DNA of 64,000 bases from NCBI RefSeq assembly GCF_900169365.1, contig NZ_FXZH01000002.1, forward strand, positions 248,001 through 312,000, written 5' to 3'. The notes under the pieces are model-generated. The model saw nothing but the letters and a program-made list of their open reading frames with translations. It was not told the origin of the DNA and ran no database searches. This DNA is from Brevibacterium sp. 239c (GTDB taxonomy: Bacteria > Actinomycetota > Actinomycetes > Actinomycetales > Brevibacteriaceae). The position numbers and the translations under genes were made by a program. Positions within the stretch are counted from its first letter, which is position 1. Each line of letters begins with the position of its first letter. Positions 16,651 to 24,591 of this stretch are shown one piece after another.

Positions 16651-17869
16651 GCAGGACGAATCCTCGACCGTGGACTCCCAGACGCTGCCGCTGGCGGGCA
16701 TCCGTGTCATCGAGTTCTCCCATATGGTCATGGGCCCCAGCTGCGGGATGATCCTCGCCGACTTGGGCGCCGAGGTGATCAAGGTCGAACCGCGCGGACC
16801 CGGCGACAAGACCCGGTACCTGCCCGGTTCGGGTGCGGGGCTGTTCCCCGCCTTCAACCGCAACAAGCAGTCTGTCCAGCTCGATCTCGCCGAGGCGGCC
16901 GACCGTGACGTCGCCCTGTCCCTCATCGATTCCGCCGATGTTCTCCTCGAGAACTTCCGGGTGGGGAAGATGGAGTCCATGGGCTACGGCTACGAGGAAC
17001 TCGCCGAACGCAATCCCCGCCTCATCTACTGCTCCCTCAAGGGCTTCCTCGCCGGACCCTACGGACAGCGCACCGCGCTTGATGAGGTCGTGCAGATGCT
17101 CGGCGGCCTCGCCTATATGACCGGTCCGCCCGGCCAGCCGCTGCGTGCAGGGGCCAGCGTCAACGACATCATGGGCGGCATGTTCGGTGTCATCGGAGTG
17201 CTCTCGGCACTGCGTGTGCGCGAACGCACTGGGGAGGGACAGGTCATCAACTCCGCCCTGTTCGAGAACAACGCCTTCCTCGTCGGCACGCACATGGCGC
17301 AGGCTCAGCTCAGCGGTGAGCCCCTGCGCCCGATGCCCACACGCCGGGCCACCTGGGCCGTCTATGACATCTTCCGCGATCAGCACGATGACCAGATCTT
17401 CGTCGCCGCCGTCAGCGACGGCCAATGGCATGATCTCTGTGACGAGTTCGATCTCACCGAGCTCGCCGGGGACCCCGACCTGGAGACGAATCAGGGTCGC
17501 GTGGACCACCGCGATCTCATCCACGCTGAACTGCAGGCGGCTCTGTCTCAGCTCGACCTCGCCCAGATCGAGGAGAAGTGCACCCGTCGCGGGCTGCCGG
17601 TCGCCCCGGTCAACACCCCGGCCGATCTCACCACCGACGCCCACCTCGTGGCCTCCGGAGCATTGGCGAGCACGGGTCTGCCCAGCGGGGACCACGTCGA
17701 TGTTCCCCTGCTGCCGCTGACCTTCGGTGGTCGGCGATTGGGACTGCGCAGCGATGTGCCTACCCCCGGTGAGCACAACGCCCGCTACCGGGACGGTCCA
17801 GCCGAAGCCGGGGCACGAGACGATGACCGAGAAGTCGATGTCGGCGAGTCGAAGACCCAGTCTCAGTAA
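16643..17869 (+). CDS. Second type III CoA-transferase (CaiB/BaiF family)
   Basis: A 408-residue family III CoA-transferase, distinct from the one at 14239. It has LAGIRVIEFSHMVMGPSCGM, LADLGAEVIKVEPRGPGD and the probable catalytic Asp175 in ASVNDIMGGMFG. The start overlaps the end of the lyase gene by 8 bases, so the two are coupled. The last 30 residues are acidic and unlike the family core. Two CoA-transferases around an HMG-CoA lyase suggest CoA activation and CoA recycling steps on a branched C5-C6 dicarboxylate. Confidence 0.88.
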   Translation: MREQDESSTVDSQTLPLAGIRVIEFSHMVMGPSCGMILADLGAEVIKVEPRGPGDKTRYLPGSGAGLFPAFNRNKQSVQLDLAEAADRDVALSLIDSADVLLENFRVGKMESMGYGYEELAERNPRLIYCSLKGFLAGPYGQRTALDEVVQMLGGLAYMTGPPGQPLRAGASVNDIMGGMFGVIGVLSALRVRERTGEGQVINSALFENNAFLVGTHMAQAQLSGEPLRPMPTRRATWAVYDIFRDQHDDQIFVAAVSDGQWHDLCDEFDLTELAGDPDLETNQGRVDHRDLIHAELQAALSQLDLAQIEEKCTRRGLPVAPVNTPADLTTDAHLVASGALASTGLPSGDHVDVPLLPLTFGGRRLGLRSDVPTPGEHNARYRDGPAEAGARDDDREVDVGESKTQSQ

Positions 17870-17934
17870 CACCCCGGCCTCACCAGCACGGACATTCCAC
17901 ATAACAGATATCAGTTGCATTCGAAGGAGAAGCA

Positions 17935-18996
17935 ATGCGGTCACCGGTGATCACACGACAAGGACGGACCACCTCTGCGATGCGGAAGAGTCGGGCGTTG
18001 AAGCCCGCTCTCAAGGTCGGGGCGGTGCTCGCGTCGCTGGCGCTCGTCGCCACAGGCTGCGGCAACAAAGCCCAGGCACCGGGGGAGGGCGGCGACTATC
18101 CGAAGGGGCCGGTCACGGTCACCGCGCCGGCCGAACCGGGATCCGGCTGGGACACCACTGCACGCGCCCTCGTCGAAGCCCTGCAGAAGGAAGATATCGT
18201 CTCCACCCCGTTGCCGGTGCAGAACCGCCCCGGCGGCACCGGCTGCTCATGGATCACCTCGATGATGCAGCAGGAGAAGGGCAAGGACGACCAGATCGCG
18301 GTCACCTCGCTGGCCAGCCAGACGATGAAGGCGCGCGGGCTGTGCGAGTACGGCCCCCAGGACACGACGCTCATCGCCACCCTCTACGTCGAGGACTTCA
18401 TGGTCGTCACCCCGAAGGGCGGCGATTTCTCGAACATCGACGACCTGGTCAAAGCGCTCAAGGATGATCCGCAGAAGGTCACCGTCGCGGCGGCCGGTGA
18501 CGATACCCTTCCGTTCGCGCTCTTCGCCAAGGAGGCAGGGGTCGACCCCGGCGACATCAACTTCGTCAATTACGACGGCGGCGGCGAACAGACCACGGCC
18601 ATGCTCAACGGGGATGCGAAGGTCGCGATTGCGGGCATGAGCGAATTCCGCTCCGTGCTCGAATCCGGCGACATCGAACCGCTCGTGACGTTCGCGGAGG
18701 AGCCGCTTGCCGCGCCTTTCGACTCGGTGCCGACTGCGAAGGATTCCGGCTATGACGTGACCCTGGGCAATTGGCGCGGAGTCTTCGGTCCCGCAGAGAT
18801 GCCGCAGCAGGCCGTCGACTACTGGGCGAAGGCGCTCGAAGACGTCAGCAAGTCCGCCACCTGGAAGGACACACTGAAGAAGAACCAGTGGTCCGAAGAG
18901 TTCAGCACGGGCGATGACGCGCAGAAGTACGTCGAAGAGGCAGCCGCCACCGTTGAGGAGGGCGTCAAGGAGACCGATCTGGGCAACAGCAAATGA
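17935..18996 (+). CDS. tctC: Tripartite tricarboxylate transporter substrate-binding lipoprotein TctC
   Basis: A 353-residue solute-binding protein of the TTT (Bug/TctC) family. An N-terminal signal segment ends in a lipobox (LALVATGC, Cys42), so the mature protein is a lipoprotein at the outer face of the membrane. Family features are PVTVTAPAEPGSGWDTTARA and GDIEPLVTFAEE. A ribosome site (aaggagaagc) precedes the ATG at 17935. It delivers a carboxylate to the TctAB membrane pair encoded next, and overlaps tctB by 4 bases (ATGA). Confidence 0.9.
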   Translation: MRSPVITRQGRTTSAMRKSRALKPALKVGAVLASLALVATGCGNKAQAPGEGGDYPKGPVTVTAPAEPGSGWDTTARALVEALQKEDIVSTPLPVQNRPGGTGCSWITSMMQQEKGKDDQIAVTSLASQTMKARGLCEYGPQDTTLIATLYVEDFMVVTPKGGDFSNIDDLVKALKDDPQKVTVAAAGDDTLPFALFAKEAGVDPGDINFVNYDGGGEQTTAMLNGDAKVAIAGMSEFRSVLESGDIEPLVTFAEEPLAAPFDSVPTAKDSGYDVTLGNWRGVFGPAEMPQQAVDYWAKALEDVSKSATWKDTLKKNQWSEEFSTGDDAQKYVEEAAATVEEGVKETDLGNSK

Positions 18997-19553
18997 GGTC
19001 GATGAGTCCGGCGCTGAGAGGCGATGTCATCACTGGTCTCGCCGTCACGCTCATCGGCGTCGTCTACTATATCGCCACATTCTGGATCCAGGAGACGAAC
19101 AACATCGTCACCCCGCGAACCTTTCCCGCGATCGTCGGCATCGCCCTCATCGTGCTCGGTGTCTTCCTTGTGGGACAGGCACTCTACCGCGGGCGGAAGC
19201 TTGCCGAGGCGGCCCCCAGCGCCGCGGACAGCGCCACGGGCAGAGCCGTCGGCTCCGGCGGGGAGGACGGGTCGGCCAGCGGCGGCGCCTCGGCGGTAGT
19301 CCTCGAGGCACCGGAGGATCCGCCCTCGAAGAAGGTCGTGCTGCAGTTCGTGCTCTTCTTCGTCTACTTAGCGATTCTCATCCCGATCGGCTTCCTGCTC
19401 TCCACGACGGCCTTCCTCATGACGATGACCAGCATCTACGCACCTCACAGATGGATCCGCAACCTCATCTTCTCGGTGCTGTTCGCCCTCGTCGTCTACG
19501 TCGCCTTCGTCTACGGGCTGGCCGTGTATCTGCCCGTCGGAATCTTGGGCTAG
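18993..19553 (+). CDS. tctB: Tripartite tricarboxylate transporter small membrane subunit TctB
   Basis: A 186-residue membrane protein with about four hydrophobic segments (two near residues 15-60, two near 115-180) separated by a Gly/Ser/Glu-rich cytoplasmic loop (residues 70-110). Size and topology match TctB, and position between tctC and tctA confirms it. TctB sequences are poorly conserved, so the call rests mainly on topology and neighbours. Confidence 0.88.
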   Translation: MRSMSPALRGDVITGLAVTLIGVVYYIATFWIQETNNIVTPRTFPAIVGIALIVLGVFLVGQALYRGRKLAEAAPSAADSATGRAVGSGGEDGSASGGASAVVLEAPEDPPSKKVVLQFVLFFVYLAILIPIGFLLSTTAFLMTMTSIYAPHRWIRNLIFSVLFALVVYVAFVYGLAVYLPVGILG

Positions 19554-19562
19554 GAGGCAGAC

Positions 19563-21077
19563 ATGGACACACTCATCGACCTGGGCGGAGGCTTCGCCTC
19601 GGCCCTCGAACCCCTCAGCCTCGCGTTCGCCCTCCTCGGCGTGCTGCTGGGCACCGTCGTCGGCGTGCTGCCGGGCATCGGACCGATCTCAGCCATCGCG
19701 ATCCTCATCCCCGTCTCCTTCGGGATGGAGCCCGTGCACGGTCTGATCCTGCTGTGCGGCATCTACTACGGCTCGATGTACGGCGGCTCGATCACCGCCA
19801 CACTCATCAAGACCCCGGGTGAGGTCGCCAGCGCGGTGACCGCCATCGAAGGCTACGAGATGGCTCGCCAAGGTCGGGGCAAGGCCGCGCTCGCGACCGC
19901 CGCGATCGGCTCCTTCCTCGCCGGGACGTTGGCGATCATCGGACTGACCTTCCTCTCGCCTGTGCTGGTGAAGCTCGCGAACGTCTTCGGTGCCACCGAG
20001 TACTTTCTGCTCATGGCCACTGCCCTGCTGCTGGCCTCGACGATGTCGTCTGGCTCCCGGGCCAAGGCACTCATCTCGATCTTCATCGGTCTGGCCGTCG
20101 GCCTCGTGGGTCTCGATTTCCAGACGGGTCTGCCGCGCCAGACCTTCGGCCTCAACCTGCTCTCCGACGGCATCGACTTCACGATCTTCGCCATGGCCCT
20201 CTTCGCCATCCCTGAGGCGATCCGAAACCTCGCCCTGGGCCGTGGAGCCAAGGAGGAGATCCAGAGCTTCGGCGAAGACAAGTGGATGACGAAGCAGGAC
20301 TGGCAGCGCTCGACGATGCCCTGGGCACGAGGATCAGTCCTCGGCTTCATCATCGGCATTCTGCCCGGGGTCGGCCCGTCTTTGGCTTCGTTCATGTCCT
20401 ACATCATGGAGAAGCGGATCTCGAAGCGGAAGGACGAGTTCGGCCATGGCGCCATCGAGGGCGTTGCCGGGCCCGAGGCCGCGAACAATGCTGGAGTGGG
20501 CGGGGCCATGATTCCGCTCTTCAGCCTCGGCATCCCCGGATCCGCGACGACAGCCCTGCTGCTCTTCGTCTTCACGATGTACGGCCTACAGCCAGGGCCG
20601 CTGATCTTCCGCGACGACTCGGGGCTGATCTGGACGATCATCGCCAGCATGTACATCGGCAACGTCGCCCTGATCATCCTCAACCTGCCGCTGGTCGGGG
20701 TCTTCGTGAAGCTGCTGAAGATGCCGAAGGAGATCCTCTTCTCCTCGATTCTCGTGCTCGTCGTCATCGGCGCCTACGCGATCGAGTTCAGCCTCTTCGG
20801 CCTGATGATGCTCGGCATCTTCGGCGTCATCGGCTACCTGATGGAGAAGGGCGGCATCCCGCTGGCCCCTTCCATCTTGGCTCTGGTCCTGGTCCCGCTG
20901 CTGGAAGACAATTTCCGCCGCATGCTTCAGATTTCGGGCGGGTCGTTCATGCCGCTGCTGACCCGGCCCGTGTCCTTGTCGATCATCGTGCTCATGATCT
21001 TAGGCATCGTCGGACCCATCATCTTCCGCTGGTGGGTGCGCCGCCGCCAGCTGTTGGCCGATGTGAGTATGGAATGA
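19563..21077 (+). CDS. tctA: Tripartite tricarboxylate transporter large membrane subunit TctA
   Basis: A 504-residue, roughly 12-helix permease. Diagnostic family motifs are present: GTVVGVLPGIGPISAIAIL near the N-terminus, GIYYGSMYGGSITATLI, and the second repeat GFIIGILPGVGPSLASFMSY with GAIEGVAGPEAANNA and LGIPGSATTALLL. It imports a di- or tricarboxylate with TctB and TctC. It follows tctB after 9 bases (aggaggcagac ribosome site) and overlaps the IclR gene by 4 bases. Confidence 0.93.
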   Translation: MDTLIDLGGGFASALEPLSLAFALLGVLLGTVVGVLPGIGPISAIAILIPVSFGMEPVHGLILLCGIYYGSMYGGSITATLIKTPGEVASAVTAIEGYEMARQGRGKAALATAAIGSFLAGTLAIIGLTFLSPVLVKLANVFGATEYFLLMATALLLASTMSSGSRAKALISIFIGLAVGLVGLDFQTGLPRQTFGLNLLSDGIDFTIFAMALFAIPEAIRNLALGRGAKEEIQSFGEDKWMTKQDWQRSTMPWARGSVLGFIIGILPGVGPSLASFMSYIMEKRISKRKDEFGHGAIEGVAGPEAANNAGVGGAMIPLFSLGIPGSATTALLLFVFTMYGLQPGPLIFRDDSGLIWTIIASMYIGNVALIILNLPLVGVFVKLLKMPKEILFSSILVLVVIGAYAIEFSLFGLMMLGIFGVIGYLMEKGGIPLAPSILALVLVPLLEDNFRRMLQISGGSFMPLLTRPVSLSIIVLMILGIVGPIIFRWWVRRRQLLADVSME

Positions 21078-21841
21078 AAGAGAACTCCATGACTAATAAC
21101 TCCGCGACCACTGGCAGCTCCGAGGTCTCTTCCGGTGCGTCCGCCTCGCCTGGCGGCACCGCCTCGGCGAAGGAGATCGGCGTCATCGACCGCAGTGCCG
21201 CGATCCTCACAGCACTGCAGGACACTCCGTTGACGGCCGCCGAGGTGTGCCGTCGTCTGGGGTACTCTAAGTCCACGACCTACCGGCTGCTGGCGGATCT
21301 GCGCACCCATCGATTCATCGTCCGTGACAACAATGGCCTGCTGCGTCTGGGGCCGTTCCCGGGCAGACGCAGCATCGCAACAACGAACTCGGTGCTCGAG
21401 CATCTGCGAACCCTGACCAGTGAATCGGTGCAGCTCTGGGTCCGTGTCGGGGAGGACCGGGTGTGCGTGCGCAACGTCGAAGCCGACCACGAACTCCGCG
21501 TCTCCCGCAGCGTCGGCACCGTCCTCCCACTCGTCGACGGCGGATCTGCCGCGCTGGCGCTGTGCGGGCCGAGCAATCCACAGGAGTTCTACGCCACGAA
21601 GCAGGCACGGGTGAAGGGAACCGCCTCGGCGAGTGTGGCCTTCACTGTCGGTGGAGCCATCCTCGCACTCTGCGTGTCCTATCCTCTGACCCGGGAACCT
21701 GACAATGTCGCCGGCGCCTACCGGGCCGTGCTGGGCCAAGCTGCGGTCGAGCTCAAAGGGCTGCTCGAGGACAGTGAGGAGTTCGCAGTGCTCAGGGATA
21801 TCGCGCGGTTGGCGCTGGGGGTGAAGGCCCGGGAGCGGTAG
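21074..21841 (+). CDS. IclR-family regulator of the CoA-transferase/Tct cluster
   Basis: A 255-residue IclR-type regulator. The wHTH spans about residues 35-90 (IDRSAAILTALQDTPLTAAE, SKSTTYRLLADLRTHRFIV) and the C-terminal effector domain follows, ending shortly after AVSF-like strands (ASVAFTVGGAILALCVSYPL). Residues 5-35 are Ser/Ala-rich. The ATG at 21074 overlaps the tctA stop (ATGA), making it the last gene of the operon; it likely senses the imported acid or its CoA ester. Confidence 0.85.
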   Translation: MKENSMTNNSATTGSSEVSSGASASPGGTASAKEIGVIDRSAAILTALQDTPLTAAEVCRRLGYSKSTTYRLLADLRTHRFIVRDNNGLLRLGPFPGRRSIATTNSVLEHLRTLTSESVQLWVRVGEDRVCVRNVEADHELRVSRSVGTVLPLVDGGSAALALCGPSNPQEFYATKQARVKGTASASVAFTVGGAILALCVSYPLTREPDNVAGAYRAVLGQAAVELKGLLEDSEEFAVLRDIARLALGVKARER

Positions 21842-21929
21842 GGCGGAGCCCAGCGGTCCACTCGCGTACCCAGACTGTGGACTGCGCACTCCTCACGAAC
21901 CCAGTACTTCCTACCGAGCCTGTAGTTTC

Positions 21930-21980
21930 GCGGGAACAGAACAGTGATATCCGACCGAAATTTCAAGGTCATGTTCCCGC
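21930..21980. repeat. 51-bp palindromic element, copy 1
   Basis: The element begins GCGGGAACAGAA and ends TGTTCCCGC; with flanks the outer arms TTTCGCGGGAACA (21926-21938) and its complement (21972-21984) pair perfectly over 13 bp. A second, inverted copy of exactly the same length lies at 23216-23266, and the two flank one gene. The remaining gap 21842-22167 shows no other feature. Confidence 0.7.
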
Positions 21981-22167
21981 GAAATGTCGGGTGATCTGGA
22001 CGAATGGTGGGTAACTGTGGGGGATATGGCAGAAGTTCACTCGTGCGCTGACGTGCTGTGGGCAAGTTCGGACTAGTGAGTGGGTGCACTGTGGACATCT
22101 GCTGACTTTCCACAGGGCAGGTTTCGGCTGATGCGGATAAAATCGCCGGTCGACATGCTTAGCCACC

Positions 22168-23127
22168 ATGGGTATGCGCATAGAGAACCGAATGTATCCC
22201 TCGCTGTTCAGAACCAGCGAGGCTGAATCGCTGGGGATCAGTAAGCACCGCCTGCTTCACGATCCCCGATTCCGCGCCGTCATCGACGGCATCCATCGTG
22301 ATGAGTTGAAGCTCGTTGAGCATCCGACTCCGAGTTGGGCAGACGACGCGTGGATGAACGAGAGTCTCAAACTCAGGGCGATGACGATGGCCGTTCCTGG
22401 AATCGCCGCCGGAGGGGCATCGGCTGCGCGGCTGTTCGGGCTGCCATTGCCTCGCAGACTGATCGATAGCCATCTGCACCTGGTCACATTCGATCCTGGC
22501 CGCAAGGTCTCGCGCAAGGGGATCAGCCTGAGACGCCACAATCTTGCAGAAGGCGACTATTGGCTTGGGATGCCGATGCACTCGCCCGTCGGTGTCTTCC
22601 TTGACCTGAGTGCTGTGCTGACTCGGGACGAACTCGTGGCACTCGGCGACTCGATAGTCGGACGGTGGCATGGGCCCCCGCTGTGCAGCCTTGAGTTCCT
22701 GCGAACGAAGATTGCGGAGCGAAGGTACCTGCGAAATCGGAAGAGAGTCGAGGCCGCGATGTCGCTGGTTCGGGAATCAGTCGATTCTCCGCAGGAGACT
22801 GATCTGCGTCTGTGGGCAATCAATTGCGGATTGCCGGAACCGGTTGTTCATCCGCCCGTGCGCTGCCCTCTGCTGAACCGAACTGTGGAACCGGATCTGG
22901 GCTATCCCCACGCAAAGCTGGCCCTTGAGTACGAAGGCGACCACCATCGGGCCTTACGATCACAATGGAACAGCGACATCACCAGGGATGAGGCGCTGCG
23001 CCAGCAGGGGTGGGAAGTTCTGAAGGTGACCAGCCAGACGAATCGGATTCGCCTTGAGCACAAGATCCGGTATTACCTCGAACGGCGCAGCGGCCTAGCC
23101 GGTCGAGACAGCCTGAAACAGTGTTGA
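22168..23127 (+). CDS. DUF559-like protein with C-terminal nuclease-fold domain
   Basis: A 319-residue protein of a type frequent in Actinobacteria. The C-terminal part (about 230-300) has the DUF559/Vsr-like restriction-endonuclease-fold pattern: VEPDLGYPHAKLALEYEGDH followed by RDEALRQQGWEVLKVTS, with Asp and Glu residues of a possible PD-(D/E)XK site. The N-terminal half contains SLGISKHRLLHD-like wHTH residues and resembles AbiEi-type N-terminal regions; this is inference. Function is unknown. It is isolated, has more frequent AT-containing codons than the operons around it, and is flanked by inverted 51-bp repeats, suggesting acquisition as a unit. The start may be 22168 or the ATG 6 bases on. 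Confidence 0.75.
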   Translation: MGMRIENRMYPSLFRTSEAESLGISKHRLLHDPRFRAVIDGIHRDELKLVEHPTPSWADDAWMNESLKLRAMTMAVPGIAAGGASAARLFGLPLPRRLIDSHLHLVTFDPGRKVSRKGISLRRHNLAEGDYWLGMPMHSPVGVFLDLSAVLTRDELVALGDSIVGRWHGPPLCSLEFLRTKIAERRYLRNRKRVEAAMSLVRESVDSPQETDLRLWAINCGLPEPVVHPPVRCPLLNRTVEPDLGYPHAKLALEYEGDHHRALRSQWNSDITRDEALRQQGWEVLKVTSQTNRIRLEHKIRYYLERRSGLAGRDSLKQC

Positions 23128-23215
23128 AGGCCAGCCTAAAGGTGGGGCGGAGACGGCGAGGTGCCAGGCGAAGTTTGGGGCGGTGACTGTATCTGGTGGT
23201 TGGGCTGGCAATTGA

Positions 23216-23266
23216 GCGGGAACAGAAGTGCGATCTGAGGCTCGGATATCGGACTTCTGTTCCCGC
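23216..23266. repeat. 51-bp palindromic element, copy 2 (inverted)
   Basis: The arms GCGGGAACAGAAGT and ACTTCTGTTCCCGC pair perfectly over 14 bp. Read on the other strand it shares GCGGGAACAGAA, GATATCCGA and TGTTCCCGC at the same spacing with copy 1, so the two are homologous and oppositely oriented. Confidence 0.7.
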
Positions 23267-23318
23267 GAATTTGGCGGCGGGTTCGCGTTACATGGCCCTG
23301 GGTGGCGCTCACTCTGGG

Positions 23319-24446
23319 TCAGTGACCTTTGAGATGCAAGGGGCCGGCGGTTGAGGCACGGTGGATGACCTTGGTGTCGACCACCTCGGCGAGCTGGACT
23401 TCTCGGGGCGAGTCGAGCGAATGTGAGGAGTCCGCAGGTGGACCCGAGGTCTCCAGGGCTTTGGAGAGCAGATTCATGCAGGCACGGCCGAACTCTCGGG
23501 GGCGCAGGTCGACTGCGGTCACCGGCGGATCCATGTAGCCGAGGACTGGGGAGTCGACCGCTGCGGCAACGAGCAGGTCGGCGCCGAGCCTGCGGCCATG
23601 GTTCGCGGCAGAGGTGAGGACGGTGAGCACGGATCCATCGGTAAGAGCCAGAATCGCATCGACGTCCCCGGAATCGAGCAGTCTCTTCGTCGCCTGCCGC
23701 GTTGCTTCGGCCATCCCTTCCAGTGAGGCGGTCTCGACGCGTGCTTCGACTTCATTCTCGGCGCACCACTGTTGGTAAGCGTCCTCGACGGCCATAGACC
23801 ACGACATTCGCTCCTCGGGAGCGATGATGGCGGGTGCGCGTGCTCCCGCCGCAGCGAAGGCGTCGAGGACCTCCCGTGTCGAGGCGATATGATCCGAGGT
23901 CACGGTGCCGGCCACGGCAGAGGTGCCGACCACCGCAGGGGTGCTGACCATTTCAGGAGTGCCAGCCACCTTGGTAGTGGCCGGAGGCATCGGCGAGGAG
24001 AGCTTCTGAGGCATCTGCTCGCCGCTGATGACGGGCAGGCCGAGTTCGAGCAGCCGCGGGACGATAGGGTCACCGAGCGTCGGGTCGAGGACGATGATCC
24101 CATCGGCGCGAAGGTGCTCGGCCGCTGTCGCGGTGTGGGGGACGATCGTGACGGTGTGACCAGATGCTTCTGCTTCATCGACGATGCCGAAGGTCGCCTC
24201 CATGTAATAGCTGAGTGCGCTCACGTCCTTCGGCGAATACACCGCAACGATCCCGGTCCGTGAGGAGCGCAGGTTCTGAGCCGTTCGGTTCGGCGAGTAG
24301 CCGAGCTCGGCAGCGATGGAGAGCACCTTCGAACGGGTCGCCTCAGAGACGCCGGGACGACCGGAGAGTGCGAATGATGCCGCTGACCTGGACACCTGCG
24401 CCTGGTCAGCAACCTGCTGCAGGGTCACTGGCCGCGAAGTTGTCAT
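23319..24446 (-). CDS. LacI-family regulator
   Basis: A 375-residue LacI/GalR-type repressor. The N-terminal HTH is clear (VTLQQVADQAQVSRSAASFA, then GYSPNRTAQNLRSSRTG), followed by a periplasmic-binding-like ligand domain ending PPVTAVDLRPREFGRACMNLL. Unusually, residues about 150-185 are a repetitive Thr/Val/Pro/Ala insertion (TPEMVSTPAVVGTSAVAGTV) encoded by near-identical 15-bp units; this lies between the two ligand subdomains. It is divergent from a permease-amidohydrolase operon whose promoter region carries a LacI-like operator at 24489-24504. Confidence 0.87.
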   Translation of the reverse strand: MTTSRPVTLQQVADQAQVSRSAASFALSGRPGVSEATRSKVLSIAAELGYSPNRTAQNLRSSRTGIVAVYSPKDVSALSYYMEATFGIVDEAEASGHTVTIVPHTATAAEHLRADGIIVLDPTLGDPIVPRLLELGLPVISGEQMPQKLSSPMPPATTKVAGTPEMVSTPAVVGTSAVAGTVTSDHIASTREVLDAFAAAGARAPAIIAPEERMSWSMAVEDAYQQWCAENEVEARVETASLEGMAEATRQATKRLLDSGDVDAILALTDGSVLTVLTSAANHGRRLGADLLVAAAVDSPVLGYMDPPVTAVDLRPREFGRACMNLLSKALETSGPPADSSHSLDSPREVQLAEVVDTKVIHRASTAGPLHLKGH

Positions 24447-24488
24447 GAGCCGACCGTAGCAGAATCTTCAATCACTGTTGCGCACATC

Positions 24489-24504
24489 ACTAAACCGATT
24501 TAGT
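24489..24504. promoter_or_regulatory. Candidate LacI-family operator
   Basis: ACTAAACCGATTTAGT is an inverted repeat (ACTAAA/TTTAGT) with a central CG, the layout usual for LacI/GalR operators. It lies between the divergent LacI gene and the permease gene. Confidence 0.65.
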
Positions 24505-24591
24505 ATTAAGGTCGACGCCGGCGCCGAGGTGGTCCTCTACGGATCCGATCCGGCGCCGACCCAGACGCAGTACGACTCGAAGGAGAGCACC

